Under the pieces are notes generated by a model, which was not told where the DNA came from, made no database searches, and saw only the letters and a program-made list of their open reading frames with translations. The position numbers were made by a program, and so were the translations under genes. This document shows positions 27,969 to 37,828 of a stretch of 64,000 bases of DNA, piece by piece; the first letter of the stretch is position 1; each line of letters starts with the position of its first letter. The stretch is from Pseudomonas pseudonitroreducens (lineage in GTDB: Bacteria; Pseudomonadota; Gammaproteobacteria; Pseudomonadales; Pseudomonadaceae), in assembly GCF_021603645.1 (NCBI RefSeq), contig NZ_BQHJ01000011.1, positions 186,001-250,000 on the forward strand, in the 5' to 3' direction.

Positions 27969-29492
27969 CTATTTAAAGGATTTGATTCCGTCTTGGGCGA
28001 TTCCCCCCGCGTTCTCTCCTGATTTCTTGACGTCCCTAGTGGCGCTCGCCAGGCCATCTAAAGCACCGCTCGCTTTCACTCCGGCCCAACCAATTGCCGC
28101 AATCCAGAAGGCAGGAAGTATGAGGAACATTGCCCCCATAACAAAGTTCAAGATGGTATCTTGAGTTGCCGTGTTTATTCCCATCACTGGGTCAAACGAT
28201 AGATGGGGTGAGCCGGAGCCATACATAGCATCAATAATGGTGCTATCGATCCATCTGGCAAGTTGAAACCAGAAATCAACGAATATCATTGCGAAGAAAA
28301 TGACTGAGACTGTCATGGCGACTTGTAACTGGTATGAGCCAATTACTAGAACTATAGGGATGCAAATAACCAAGGCCATCTTCAAGAACGCCATGGCCAT
28401 CGGTAACGCTTGACGAACCATATCCATTCCTGGGAAGTAGGCTAACGAGCCGACTGCTATACCCAAGGTTCCGCCTGCACGTGAGAGTCCGTTCCAGAGT
28501 GTCCCTCCTACCTGGCCGCCATAGTCCGTATAGACGTCGCCGTTAACTTGGTTGGATGGTGACACCAACTGTCGAATCAGCGAGTCAGTTACCTCTTCCT
28601 GCGATAGCCACTTTGCCCATCCGAGAAACTGGGTCAGAAGGTCCGGATCGACCTGGGCCTTCAGCCGATCGCGCAGGCCGATGCTACTGTCGGACCACCA
28701 CTGCTTACATTTGGGATAGCCGCCTCCGCCTGTGACCTCCGGCATGCCGGCATCACGCTGAGAATCATAAGGCCACGCAGCCCGGGGCGTCCTCGAGTAA
28801 TCGGTGTCGTAGTAACCACTGTTGTTCAGGAAGTAGTGCGAACCGATCCAGTTGAGGTCCTGGAGCGCTTTCTTGTCTTCGGCCATCGAGCCTAAGTCTG
28901 GCTGCCTCATGAACAGCCGCGCGCGCGAGGGGCCGAAGCAGTCATGGGTGAAGTCCGCCACCTCCTGGGCGAGGAGTGGGTTGTTGATCCGCGTCGAGTC
29001 GACATCCATGCGCATCTGGCGAAGGTCTGTGCCACAGGGAATGGCAGCGATAGCGCCGTTCGTGAAGCCCTTGGAGAGCGCGTGCATGAAAGCCCACCAG
29101 ATTGGGAGCTCCGCGCTCTTGCCAGCTATCGAACTGAATGTGGTGTTCCAGCCGGTGTCAGTTGGCTTCGGCAAGGTGACTTGGCACTGCTGGGCGCGTT
29201 CCTGGTCGAACTGGATGGTGTCCAGCCCCACCGACACCGTGGGAATCCCCCCGAGGCAGACCACCACGTATCCGACGTAGATCTGCGTCTCGATGCGGGC
29301 GAGGGACAGGACACCCTTGTTGCCTTCGTCGGCCCCTTCCCCACGAACCTTCAGCCATTCCCGGACGATGATGATCAGAAAGGGAAGGGCAAACAGGCCG
29401 GTGTCCGAGATCATGTTCCAGATGCCGTTGTTTATGATCCAGCCGACCAGCGTGAGGTAATACTCAAGGTAATCGTTGGTGTAGAGGGTCAT
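27969..29492 (-). CDS. Conjugative transfer protein, TraG N-terminal domain type
   Basis: A 507-residue inner-membrane protein related to the N-terminal part of F-plasmid TraG, involved in pilus assembly and mating-pair stabilisation. Hydrophobic segments occur near residues 12-45, 70-85, 345-395 and 440-475, flanking a periplasmic region with several cysteines. It is the last gene of the long transfer operon, overlapping the preceding gene by four bases. Confidence 0.88.
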   Translation of the reverse strand: MTLYTNDYLEYYLTLVGWIINNGIWNMISDTGLFALPFLIIIVREWLKVRGEGADEGNKGVLSLARIETQIYVGYVVVCLGGIPTVSVGLDTIQFDQERAQQCQVTLPKPTDTGWNTTFSSIAGKSAELPIWWAFMHALSKGFTNGAIAAIPCGTDLRQMRMDVDSTRINNPLLAQEVADFTHDCFGPSRARLFMRQPDLGSMAEDKKALQDLNWIGSHYFLNNSGYYDTDYSRTPRAAWPYDSQRDAGMPEVTGGGGYPKCKQWWSDSSIGLRDRLKAQVDPDLLTQFLGWAKWLSQEEVTDSLIRQLVSPSNQVNGDVYTDYGGQVGGTLWNGLSRAGGTLGIAVGSLAYFPGMDMVRQALPMAMAFLKMALVICIPIVLVIGSYQLQVAMTVSVIFFAMIFVDFWFQLARWIDSTIIDAMYGSGSPHLSFDPVMGINTATQDTILNFVMGAMFLILPAFWIAAIGWAGVKASGALDGLASATRDVKKSGENAGGIAQDGIKSFK

Positions 29493-29854
29493 AGCAGGTC
29501 ACCCCAGCTTACCGGGGCTTTGACGAGCTCGATGATCACAGCAAGGAACACTACCAGGAGCTCGATGCGAAGCATGCGGTTCTTTGTTTGGCCATCCTCA
29601 AGAGGGGGCATTCGGCTTTTCAACTTCAACCAGAAGGTGGCGAGCATCACGTATAGACAGATCCTCCAGGCCAGCAGCCACAGGTAGTTGTCTTGTCGCC
29701 AGTTCAGCCAGAGCTCTACACCGCCCAGGTGGTTGATGACGATCATGCTGAGCACGATGCTCACCAGGACGAGGCCCAAGGTGAACGCCAGACTGATGGC
29801 CACCCCCTTGAGCAGTCCGGCCTTTTTGGTGATTTGCTGGTCCATCGGGCTCAC
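29489..29854 (-). CDS. ICE membrane protein, small
   Basis: A 121-residue protein with three hydrophobic segments (about 17-42, 57-73 and 97-112). The sequence has no catalytic motif. It stands between the TIGR03755-type gene and traG, overlapping both by four bases, so it belongs to the transfer machine. In related ICEs a small membrane protein occupies the same place. Confidence 0.75.
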   Translation of the reverse strand: MSPMDQQITKKAGLLKGVAISLAFTLGLVLVSIVLSMIVINHLGGVELWLNWRQDNYLWLLAWRICLYVMLATFWLKLKSRMPPLEDGQTKNRMLRIELLVVFLAVIIELVKAPVSWGDLL

Positions 29855-31206
29855 TCCTTGGTCGCGGGTTTCTGCAACTGCTGCAGGCGATCGGTTTCAG
29901 GAGCTCCAGGAAGCACCGCTCTGGAGTTCTCGGCGCGAGATTGGCCGCGCTCGACGATGGCCATCGGCGAGTTCTTGGCGAGTTGCTGCCTCATATCGAG
30001 TTCTGTCTTCAAGTTGGTGATCAGCTGTTGCAACGTGTCCGTGCTTCCGAGAACAGCATCCACCGCTAGCTTGTTCATATTGACGTTGGGTTCCTTGCTG
30101 CCGGTGATCAGCATTCGCTGGAGCAGCAGGCTCTTTTCGAGTACGTCCGCAAGGGCGACCTCTGAAGCCAGGCGTTGGGCCAATACCGACTGGTCGCGTT
30201 CGTCGCGCAGCGCCATGATTACGCCGCGTGTGACAGGCAAGGAATCGCTGCCAGCATCACGCAATTTCTCAGCAGTGATCGTTGCCCCTGGTTTGAGCAA
30301 CTCCTGCAGGGCCTGGATTTTGGTCTCGTAGGTTTCCTGAATCAGGGGGGCAAGTCCGACACCAGGCGAAGATGCGCTGGAGCAGTTTTCACAGGTCTGG
30401 ATCTGCTGCTCACCGAGTACGCGTGTGGCGAACTCTGCGGCTTTGGCCGGGGATTCCCAGGAGCCGCAGACCAGCCCATTGGAGCAGGCATCCTTCGGAA
30501 TGCTTGAGGTATCGGTTACCGACCGACTGTTGAGCAGGTTGTAGCCAGCTTTGGTTACATCGCTTACAACCCGGATAGGCTGCTGGCCCGAGCCGCCAGC
30601 CTGAGATCCTCCAACCCAAGTGACTCCGGAATTGCCGTAAGCGCTCTCGGTCTTCTCCATGACGGCGACGGCGTCGGAGTTTGCAGTCAGTTCCTGGCCC
30701 ATCTTTTGGCCTTCGGCGACTTTGCCCCACCCCATCTGGTTACCTGCAATGTCGGCCATGCTTTCGGCTAAGGCACGGCAACTGCCCTTCGATCTGTCGT
30801 AGTCGAGGCGGGCCTGCAGGATACCGTTAGTGAGCAGGTTGTAGAGGGCCGGATTGGCGCGTTGCAGGATGAGTGCAGGTAGCGATGAAACTGCTCCGGT
30901 AGCGTTCTGAATGACGGAGCCCATGATGTTCTGGAAGCCTTGAGTAGCGCCGTTCAGCTGGTTCTCCAGAGTGTTGTTCAGGCTCATGTTTCCGCAGACC
31001 AGGTTGTTCTGCCAGCCGGCGCCGACCGTGATGCTCTCCATCTGACCGGCGCTACCCATTGTCACCGCGCTTCCGCCGCCGATGCTGTAAAGCACGTCGT
31101 CTCCGATCACGCTGCCCTGCGATTCAACCTTGATGGGGTCAACGGCGAGTGCTGCGGTACTGCTCAAGCTGAGGGCGATTCCAATTGCTTTGGTGATGTG
31201 TTTCAT
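29851..31206 (-). CDS. ICE conjugation protein, TIGR03755 (PFL_4711) family
   Basis: A 451-residue exported protein with a Sec signal (cut near AALAVDPIK). The mature part is Gln-, Asn- and Ala-rich with likely helices, and carries cysteine pairs such as CGSWESP and QTCENCSS that may form disulfides. This is a conserved periplasmic member of the MPF-G mating apparatus, similar in place to TraH of F. It is 22 bases downstream of the TraU-like gene. Confidence 0.85.
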   Translation of the reverse strand: MKHITKAIGIALSLSSTAALAVDPIKVESQGSVIGDDVLYSIGGGSAVTMGSAGQMESITVGAGWQNNLVCGNMSLNNTLENQLNGATQGFQNIMGSVIQNATGAVSSLPALILQRANPALYNLLTNGILQARLDYDRSKGSCRALAESMADIAGNQMGWGKVAEGQKMGQELTANSDAVAVMEKTESAYGNSGVTWVGGSQAGGSGQQPIRVVSDVTKAGYNLLNSRSVTDTSSIPKDACSNGLVCGSWESPAKAAEFATRVLGEQQIQTCENCSSASSPGVGLAPLIQETYETKIQALQELLKPGATITAEKLRDAGSDSLPVTRGVIMALRDERDQSVLAQRLASEVALADVLEKSLLLQRMLITGSKEPNVNMNKLAVDAVLGSTDTLQQLITNLKTELDMRQQLAKNSPMAIVERGQSRAENSRAVLPGAPETDRLQQLQKPATKE

Positions 31207-31228
31207 ATGGTGCTCCAGTGACTGATGC

Positions 31229-32164
31229 TCATTGGAAATCGGTGCTGCCCAGGAATGTCTGGCCGCGACGCTGACAGCAGGAGTAGGGGCGCCACAGCGC
31301 CCAGGCGTAGGCTTCGTCTTCGGCCTGAACTTGCGGACCGCCGTTGGGGAACACCGCGCACGTCGTCGACAGCGTCGGAGTCAGTTCCTGCCACTTGCCA
31401 GTGGTGGCGTCGCCCTCGAGGAGCTCGCCGGCGGGCCAGTAGCCTTCCTCTGGTGTGGCTCGGATAGGCATGTACAGATGAGGTTGGCCGTAGCGCGTGG
31501 TGACATCGCCTGCTCGCTGAGCGATTACCGCGCCGGCCTTGTGGTCGTCGCTCTGGTGTAGGAAGCCGCTGCGTGGATAGACACTGCCCCAGAGGTCCCC
31601 AGAAAGCATTCCGCCGACCTCACGCATCCCCGGAGTGAGCGATTCCGGATAGACCGACTCTGGAATGCCGTATCGCCAGGCAATCGTATCCAGCGTGCTG
31701 AGCATGTAGGGCATGAACGGAGTGGTTGCCCCCTTGCATGCGTATCCCGAGGCGCTGGCAAATCGGCTGAAGAGGGAGCCACCTGGGTGGCCGATGACAT
31801 CTGCCTCCTTGAACTTGATGTTGTTGTTCTCGTTGTTGTGGTTCGTGGTGCCATCGTTACCGGCCTGCGCAGACGCATTGGGCGCGCCGAGCGAACTCAT
31901 CTCCGTCCAGGGGTTGTCGCCAGTGTTGGCGTAAGCAGAGACCACGACGTCAGGGATGTAGTGACGGACCTTGGTGGAGGTTCTGACCTTACAGCCGTAG
32001 GGGGTGCAGAACAGCCAGTAGCAAATCCCAACGACTTTGTACTCGAGGCAGTCGGGAGATAGCGACGAGCTGATGATCGCTGCTGAGTTGATCGCGGCCG
32101 ACGTGGAAAACGATGCACAGGCAGCGATTGCCGCAGCCAAGAGGCGAATAGGGGAGTTTTTCAT
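31229..32164 (-). CDS. TraU-like conjugation protein, TIGR03756 (PFL_4710) family
   Basis: A 311-residue exported protein related to TraU, needed for DNA transfer and pilus function in F-like systems. The signal peptide ends near FSTSAAINS. Typical features are the cysteine-rich start (CLEYKVVGICYWLFCTPYGC) and the end with ALWRPYSCCQRRGQTFLG. Many cysteines imply dependence on the thiol protein coded in the same operon. It overlaps the PFL_4709-type gene by four bases. Confidence 0.9.
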   Translation of the reverse strand: MKNSPIRLLAAAIAACASFSTSAAINSAAIISSSLSPDCLEYKVVGICYWLFCTPYGCKVRTSTKVRHYIPDVVVSAYANTGDNPWTEMSSLGAPNASAQAGNDGTTNHNNENNNIKFKEADVIGHPGGSLFSRFASASGYACKGATTPFMPYMLSTLDTIAWRYGIPESVYPESLTPGMREVGGMLSGDLWGSVYPRSGFLHQSDDHKAGAVIAQRAGDVTTRYGQPHLYMPIRATPEEGYWPAGELLEGDATTGKWQELTPTLSTTCAVFPNGGPQVQAEDEAYAWALWRPYSCCQRRGQTFLGSTDFQ

Positions 32165-32589
32165 CGCGTCTCCCTCGAGTGTTCGATGGCCTGCAGGGCT
32201 AGGGCAACATTCGGTTGGCCATACACGACGTATTTGCGGTCGACAACCACTGCAGGCAGCTTCTCGACTCCCACACTCCAGGCATCGGTGAGGCCTTGTT
32301 GGGCCTTGATCAGGTCCTGCTGAATACGTGCGCCTTCCGGGCCATTCAGAACTTTCTGCGCAGCTACTGCGGCCATCTGAGGGTTGGCCGGCAGCAGGTG
32401 GGAAAGCTGCTCCTCGAGGCGATGCTGTTCATCCAGCTGAATTAGCCGAATTCCGACGCCTGCAGGAAGGTTGACTGGATGCGCTGAGTCGGTGATGACC
32501 CAGGTTTCGGCGTGAGAGGTGGCAGAGGCGATCGCTCCGCAGAGCACCGCCACAGCGCGCCACAGGCCGGTCGAGTAGAAGTTGAACAT
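32161..32589 (-). CDS. ICE conjugation protein, TIGR03757 (PFL_4709) family
   Basis: A 142-residue periplasmic protein with a signal peptide ending at SATSHA. The mature part resembles a thioredoxin-like TrbC/TraW-type fold: WVITDSAHPVN at the start and LPAVVVDRKYVVYGQ with a cis-Pro-like turn near the end, but no CxxC. It precedes the TraU-like gene in a coupled pair, as TrbC does in F-like systems. Confidence 0.85.
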   Translation of the reverse strand: MFNFYSTGLWRAVAVLCGAIASATSHAETWVITDSAHPVNLPAGVGIRLIQLDEQHRLEEQLSHLLPANPQMAAVAAQKVLNGPEGARIQQDLIKAQQGLTDAWSVGVEKLPAVVVDRKYVVYGQPNVALALQAIEHSRETR

Positions 32590-32733
32590 GGTGCTGCACC
32601 TGGTAGTTGTTCAGGTGCAGGAGAACGGAACAGAGGGTGACTATGCAGCAGGAAATGAATATCGCGAGGGCGGGAATTTAATCCGTCGCCCTCGGACTCC
32701 CAGTAGTAGCTGAGCTCGCTCGTGCTGGCGAGG

Positions 32734-33357
32734 TTAAGCAGCGCTCTTTTGTTTGGTCGTTGCGGTTATAGCCAGCTCCCGAACGGCGTGGTCTAGGCTC
32801 CCGACGTAGCCAGGATACTTCTGCGAGGCTTGAAACGCTCTATAGGCTGCGAACCCGATTAACCCGGCCCCCGCGCCAACAACTAAAAAGTTGAGTACCA
32901 CCCACCATCCTATGGCGGCGACTACAGCACCGAAGAATGCGAGCGGTTTGGCGTAGGTGTCGGGAGTAAGCCCCAGGCTTGCAGCCAGGTCTTCATTGCT
33001 AAGGACCCGTGTGGTGGTACCTGAACTGTGATTGACTACTGCTGCCACAAACAGTTGCTCGGCGTTCGGGCGGCAAGCGCCAATTACGCTGACTGTCTGA
33101 CCGATACGAAGTGGCAGATTCGCTCCGGCAAGTTGGACAGGTACTTCATTACCTGCTTCATCCTTGATCCAGAACTCATGAATCTCGACGGTCCTTGAGC
33201 TGATTCGTGGAGGTGCTACATAGCCGCCGTTGGAGCCAACGTATCCGCCACCCCCATGAGAGCTGATCTGAGTCTCAGATCTCTTGTCAGTAGAGAGAAC
33301 GACACCAGTACGGGTTTCCAGGTTGACTGTCGCGTTGCTGAAATTGAGCGTTTTCAT
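32734..33357 (-). CDS. Uncharacterised membrane protein in the transfer operon
   Basis: A 207-residue protein that I do not recognise. Residues 1-120 are soluble and beta-rich, with a Gly-rich stretch (HGGGGYVGSNGGYVAPP) and an OB-like part (PVQLAGANLPLRIGQTVSVIGA). Residues 138-175 form two adjacent membrane segments, and the end is Lys/Ala-rich. It has 144 bases before the next gene and 88 after the previous one, unlike the tightly packed tra genes, so it may be an insertion in the operon. No core MPF-G protein matches it. Confidence 0.65.
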   Translation of the reverse strand: MKTLNFSNATVNLETRTGVVLSTDKRSETQISSHGGGGYVGSNGGYVAPPRISSRTVEIHEFWIKDEAGNEVPVQLAGANLPLRIGQTVSVIGACRPNAEQLFVAAVVNHSSGTTTRVLSNEDLAASLGLTPDTYAKPLAFFGAVVAAIGWWVVLNFLVVGAGAGLIGFAAYRAFQASQKYPGYVGSLDHAVRELAITATTKQKSAA

Positions 33358-33445
33358 CCAAGTTCCATCTAGGCCAGGTATTGCAATCTCAATACTATCA
33401 AAGAGCTAGTAGTGGCGGCTGCTGATCTACAAGGACGCTGCTGTG

Positions 33446-34096
33446 CTACCTGGTAAGGCTATCGACCGCGGAAAGCAGTGTTGTGCTGTCTGCCGGGCCT
33501 TCGAGCCTAACGGATCGTCCGGTTCTGTTGTCGGTGATCTCCAAGGTGGGGGTAGCTTGGATTCCTTTCTGTTGAGCATCGAAAAACTCCTGCTCTATAT
33601 GCAGGGCGGTTTCGCTGCTGTTCGCACAGAGCTTCAATTTGGCCTTCGAATTCGCGCTGTCGAGTCCCAGTATCGCGAAGTCACTGGGAATCCCCTGTCC
33701 GTTGCTGCCGGTGCGCGCAAGTACCTGATCCACAGCGTTCCAGAAGGAGGCCGTACCGCCGAGTGTGCCTGCGCAATGCACGAGGCGAGCTTCGTGTACT
33801 GCTGCAACACCATGTATCTGCAGAGGAAAGTGATGCCATTTGAGGTTCACGTCAGGCTGCTGGCTCACCCAGCGTTTCAGCTGGGGTGTATAGGACCTGC
33901 AGTAGGGGCACTCTAGATCCGCATATTCGGTGATCGTCCACCTAGCTGTTGGAGATCCATACAGCCAGGGGCCGTTTGCTGCAGGTGATGACCAAGGCCA
34001 CCAAACGCCGATGCCGGCGATCACAAGAAGTACCAACTGAATGCTGACTCGCGTAGGCATCGCTGCGGCTCGCCAAGAGCTGATGATGCCGTTCAT
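33446..34096 (-). CDS. DsbA/DsbC-like thiol-disulfide protein of the transfer operon
   Basis: A 216-residue protein anchored by one N-terminal membrane segment (about 18-36). A thioredoxin-fold domain follows with the active site ECPYC (Cys63, Cys66), an intervening helical part, and the cis-Pro loop GIQATPTLEI near residue 180. It would form or isomerise disulfides in the cysteine-rich conjugation proteins of the same operon. The start at 34096 overlaps the previous stop by four bases. Confidence 0.85.
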   Translation of the reverse strand: MNGIISSWRAAAMPTRVSIQLVLLVIAGIGVWWPWSSPAANGPWLYGSPTARWTITEYADLECPYCRSYTPQLKRWVSQQPDVNLKWHHFPLQIHGVAAVHEARLVHCAGTLGGTASFWNAVDQVLARTGSNGQGIPSDFAILGLDSANSKAKLKLCANSSETALHIEQEFFDAQQKGIQATPTLEITDNRTGRSVRLEGPADSTTLLSAVDSLTR

Positions 34097-34392
34097 TGCT
34101 CTGGCCCCGAAGGGGGCACTGATGGAATCAAGGACTGCCGGCGAAGAGCCTCGATCAACGCCTCCTGGGCTTTTTCCGGTAAGGGGTGCTGCTGCAGCCA
34201 CTCGTCTAGGGCGGCCTGGATCTGGGGGCCGATGTCGCGACGATCGACTGCGCGCTCTTTGATCTGCTGCAGCTCATCGATGAGTACGGGAGCACACACC
34301 TCAAGCGTCTGCAGGGCTTCTTGCCCAGGATGTTTGAGCAACTGGGTCAGGTTTTCGATCAGGTTCTGGGTCAGGGAATTGAGAACTCTCAT
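34093..34392 (-). CDS. Small hypothetical protein of the transfer operon
   Basis: A 99-residue, apparently all-helical soluble protein (MRVLNSLTQNLIENLTQLL...) rich in Leu, Gln and Glu, with a Pro-rich tail. It overlaps the VirB4-like gene upstream and the thiol protein downstream by four bases each, so it is certainly translated with them. No family recognised. Confidence 0.7.
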   Translation of the reverse strand: MRVLNSLTQNLIENLTQLLKHPGQEALQTLEVCAPVLIDELQQIKERAVDRRDIGPQIQAALDEWLQQHPLPEKAQEALIEALRRQSLIPSVPPSGPEQ

Positions 34393-37385
34393 GCCTGGCG
34401 CTCCACGGCCTTCGCTGTTACAGAAAATGAAATGGGGTAGGGGGTGATGCCGCGCTTTCGATCAAGGTCGGCAGATACCTCCAGGGCCGCACCGAGCTCA
34501 TCGCACCCGATAGCCTTCATGATGTCGTAGCGCTGCTTCTTTTCTTCCGGCTCGGTCATGGCAAGCGCGAGGTACAGGCTCGGAGGAACCACACGGAAGA
34601 GCAGTTCGATGCGCTTGGCCAGAACGACACCTTCGGTGAACTTGCCGTTCTCTTTCCGGGCCGACAGCATCATCGTCTTCTGGGCTGGCGTCAGCTCGCG
34701 GAACCGAGCGATCTTCTCGACTTCATCCGGCGGCATGTTCAGGCAGATCCACCACTCGATCATGTTGAGCAGGGCTGAGGCCTCGGGGGGGACGTCGTCG
34801 ACGTTCTGGGTGGCCATCCAGAACCACGCCCCGAGTTTCCTCCACATCTTCGTAATTTTCACTGCGTAGGGCGACAGTAGCGGGACCTTCAACTGGATGT
34901 GGCCTTCGTCGGTGAAGAAGATCAGTGGGCGGCCCTTGAATTGGTCGCGCTCAGCGATGTTGTTCACCGTGTTGAGGAGGGAGATGTAGGAGATGGCCAT
35001 CTGCGCCTGGTAACCCTCCCGAGCGTAGGTTGCCAGGTCGACGATGGTGATGTCGGCCTCGGGCCAGGGCGTTCCCTCGCGGTTGAACATTTCACCTTCC
35101 GTGCCCATGCAGAAGATCTGCATGGCCTCGGCCATTTCCATGAAGCGGTTTCGACGGCTCTCCGGGATGGATTCATCCGCAGCCATGGCTTTCAGGGCAT
35201 CGCGCACATCTTCGGTCAAGACAACCCGGTTCGCCGTCGAGCATGTCGCCGCGGCGTCCAGGATGCACTGGCGGATCGCGCTGCGGTCCGCACGCGTCAT
35301 CCTGGCGTCCTCGTTAGGCTCGCCGCCGGTGATCATCAGGCGGGCCGTGATTTCCAGTTCACCGAGGATGTCGCGCTGTTCATCTTCTGTACCGTCCAGA
35401 GCGCTGGCCAGGTGCGCGTCGGATGCTTCGAGGTCCTCCGGGTTTAACACCTTCGCCTTGTCGGGGCGTTCCACCAGTTGGATGGCATCGGCAAATGGGG
35501 CCAGGCTGACGCCAGAACCTGGAGCGAGGCGGACGCGGTTGACGGTCAAGCCCAGTCGCTTCGCAAACTCGCCCAGCAGGCCGAAGCTATTGCCCGCTTC
35601 CACGACAAACAGGCGCGGCCGGTAGACTGCCGTGATCTGGCAGAGGATGTTGGTGGCTGTGGCTGATTTACCGGCACCAGTCGGGCCGAACAGGAACAAG
35701 TGAGCGTTCATCTGCCGGTCGAGGCGGTTCAAGGGGTCGAAGGTGAGGGGCGCGCCGCCTCGGTTGAACAGCGTGATGCCGGGACGCCCAGTACCAGTGG
35801 AACGCCCCCAGATAGGGGCGAGGTTCGCGATGTGCTGGACGAACATCATCTGCACGTACCAGTCCATGGCTCGCGACTCGTTCGGGTCGAAATTGCAGGG
35901 TAGCCAGCGCAGGTAGCTGTTGAGCGGTGCGACTTCGTCCTGAGGCTGGACCGGTAGCATGCCGGCGCCCAGAAGGGCGTTGTTCAACTGGGTGGTCCGG
36001 GTCTCCAGTTGAGCCCTGTCGGCGCCGCGCAGGTAAAAGGCGACGCTGGCTCGATACATCTTGTGCTTACGCCCAAGGAGTTTTCGGGCCTCTTCAACGT
36101 CGGCGCGAGTGTGGGCGGAGGCTTGGGTGTCGCCTACGGCCTTCTTCGACAGCTGTTCCAGGTGCCCTTCCAGCAAGTCCTGTGGCGTGGCCACCATGGT
36201 GATGCAGAGGATCGTGTCCTCGGGCAGCCGGTCGAAAAGGGAGTTGAGTGCGTCAGCCTTCTTCGTCTCGCCGGTCAGGTGTCCGGTTTTCGGGGCATCG
36301 CGCAGGCGATCGAGCATGACCACTCGATGCGGCATGCCGTCGAATGACCAGAGCCCGGCTTCAATTTGGGACAAGGGTTCCCTGAAGAACAGGTTCTGGG
36401 CGAAGTCGGTCCCGCTGGCCAGTGGCAACTCGTCCTCGGGAAGATCATCTGGACGCTGGCAGACCAGCTCATAGAAGCGCCTGATGTCTGTGTCGCTGGT
36501 ACCGAGATGATCGGGATGAGGGTTGAACCAGTGGATCAGCCATTGGCGGATGGCATGGCCATCCATACGTTTAGCGATCACGCCGGCGTTGGCCAGGGCT
36601 CCCTCCAGGCGGTCGCAGATAACAGCCAGGTAGGGGCCGGGAGCCTGGCCGCGCACGACGCTATCCTGTTTGGCGACCCGCCGATACACGACCAGGCGAA
36701 CCCTACGATTTTGGCCGCGCCAAGGCAGTTTGCTGACGGCCGTATCCTCGAACAGTCCTCCGGGCTTGGAGATCGATTCCAGGTGCCGTTTGAACAGCGA
36801 CCTATACAGCTCGGTGAATTCGCTGCCAGCTGCACTGGGCTTGATGTAGGACCGCAGGGTTTCCTGGTACTCGTCCCAGCTCGTTTCGTCCTGGGCGTAT
36901 AGCTGCAGTACCCAAGGCGAGCTTTCCAGCTCTTCGAAACAGTCCTGCAGGGCGTTTTCCAGAGCATCACGCGCCGAGCGCAGCCACGCAGAGTCGCGGC
37001 CCTCGGTGCCGATCGGGGTTAGCTCGAAGAAGGCTGCCTGTGAGCGGCCGTCCTCGAGGAGCATCGCTTTCTCGGCCGACAGAAACTCCACCCACGGCAG
37101 CAGGTCCACAAAGGATGGAGCCACATCGTACATGCGGGCTACGTCAGCATCGGTGGCTGGTTTTTCCTTCGGATTGCGCCAGTCGTTTGGGAGCGGAATG
37201 CCGAGGTTGGCAAGGCGCTCCAGATGGCGTTCGGTCGCTGCTTCAATTTCACCTGGGTCAGCAGGTGCTGGCTGCGGGTCTTGCTCTTGGGTCGAGAGAT
37301 ACTCGTCGGAGTGATTGTCGAGTTCGACAACGGGCTCGACCGTCTCTGCCCGGGCTCGTCCACGGAGACGTTCAAAAAGGCCCAT
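34389..37385 (-). CDS. VirB4/TraC-like conjugative ATPase, TIGR03744 (PFL_4706) family
   Basis: A 998-residue ATPase that powers assembly of the type IV secretion channel. Walker A, FGPTGAGKS, lies near residue 565, and the Walker B-like string RPLIFFTDEGH near 820. The N-terminal 500 residues carry the VirB4 N-domain without membrane segments. Length is normal for the family. The ATG at 37385 overlaps the lipoprotein stop (TGATG). Confidence 0.94.
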   Translation of the reverse strand: MGLFERLRGRARAETVEPVVELDNHSDEYLSTQEQDPQPAPADPGEIEAATERHLERLANLGIPLPNDWRNPKEKPATDADVARMYDVAPSFVDLLPWVEFLSAEKAMLLEDGRSQAAFFELTPIGTEGRDSAWLRSARDALENALQDCFEELESSPWVLQLYAQDETSWDEYQETLRSYIKPSAAGSEFTELYRSLFKRHLESISKPGGLFEDTAVSKLPWRGQNRRVRLVVYRRVAKQDSVVRGQAPGPYLAVICDRLEGALANAGVIAKRMDGHAIRQWLIHWFNPHPDHLGTSDTDIRRFYELVCQRPDDLPEDELPLASGTDFAQNLFFREPLSQIEAGLWSFDGMPHRVVMLDRLRDAPKTGHLTGETKKADALNSLFDRLPEDTILCITMVATPQDLLEGHLEQLSKKAVGDTQASAHTRADVEEARKLLGRKHKMYRASVAFYLRGADRAQLETRTTQLNNALLGAGMLPVQPQDEVAPLNSYLRWLPCNFDPNESRAMDWYVQMMFVQHIANLAPIWGRSTGTGRPGITLFNRGGAPLTFDPLNRLDRQMNAHLFLFGPTGAGKSATATNILCQITAVYRPRLFVVEAGNSFGLLGEFAKRLGLTVNRVRLAPGSGVSLAPFADAIQLVERPDKAKVLNPEDLEASDAHLASALDGTEDEQRDILGELEITARLMITGGEPNEDARMTRADRSAIRQCILDAAATCSTANRVVLTEDVRDALKAMAADESIPESRRNRFMEMAEAMQIFCMGTEGEMFNREGTPWPEADITIVDLATYAREGYQAQMAISYISLLNTVNNIAERDQFKGRPLIFFTDEGHIQLKVPLLSPYAVKITKMWRKLGAWFWMATQNVDDVPPEASALLNMIEWWICLNMPPDEVEKIARFRELTPAQKTMMLSARKENGKFTEGVVLAKRIELLFRVVPPSLYLALAMTEPEEKKQRYDIMKAIGCDELGAALEVSADLDRKRGITPYPISFSVTAKAVERQA

Positions 37386-37828
37386 CAATATTCCTCCGTT
37401 CTTTCGCCAGGCATCGCGTACTGCACCCTTTGGTAAAGCGGGAAGACCGTGGTGTAACCGGGGACCGGTGCTGGATCAGATCCTGCGAGGTGTGGGAACA
37501 CGTACATGACCAGGTCAGGGTTCGGCAGACGTTTGAACTGGCTGTAGATCTCGTTCTGCGCAGTGCGGGTGAACTCGTCATTGTCGTTCGTGGCTGCTGC
37601 CTGCCTTACGTCGATTGGGCGGCGGAGCTCCTGCCGCGCATCCAGCAGCAATCTGCTGCTGGAGCTGCCGCTGCTCCCGGTTGTCCCCTGCTGCCATACA
37701 TCCATCATGCTGGTATCACCATGGGGGAGCAGCTCGTCCTTGTTGGTTGAGCAGCCACTGCAGAGCATGGCCAGCGCAAGCCAGGCGGTAACGGCTGCCC
37801 GGCGCTCAGTCAAGATTTGCGGAAACAT
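37385..37828 (-). CDS. Conjugative transfer lipoprotein, TIGR03751 family
   Basis: A 147-residue outer-membrane lipoprotein, the TraV/VirB7-like part of the secretion channel. The signal ends in AMLCSGC with the lipidated Cys at residue 26. A Gly/Ser-rich linker follows (about 48-60), then a soluble part ending in PLYQRVQYAMPGERTEEY. The start ATG at 37828 has CTGGAGCTTCGC before it and overlaps the end of the TraB-like gene. Confidence 0.88.
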   Translation of the reverse strand: MFPQILTERRAAVTAWLALAMLCSGCSTNKDELLPHGDTSMMDVWQQGTTGSSGSSSSRLLLDARQELRRPIDVRQAAATNDNDEFTRTAQNEIYSQFKRLPNPDLVMYVFPHLAGSDPAPVPGYTTVFPLYQRVQYAMPGERTEEY

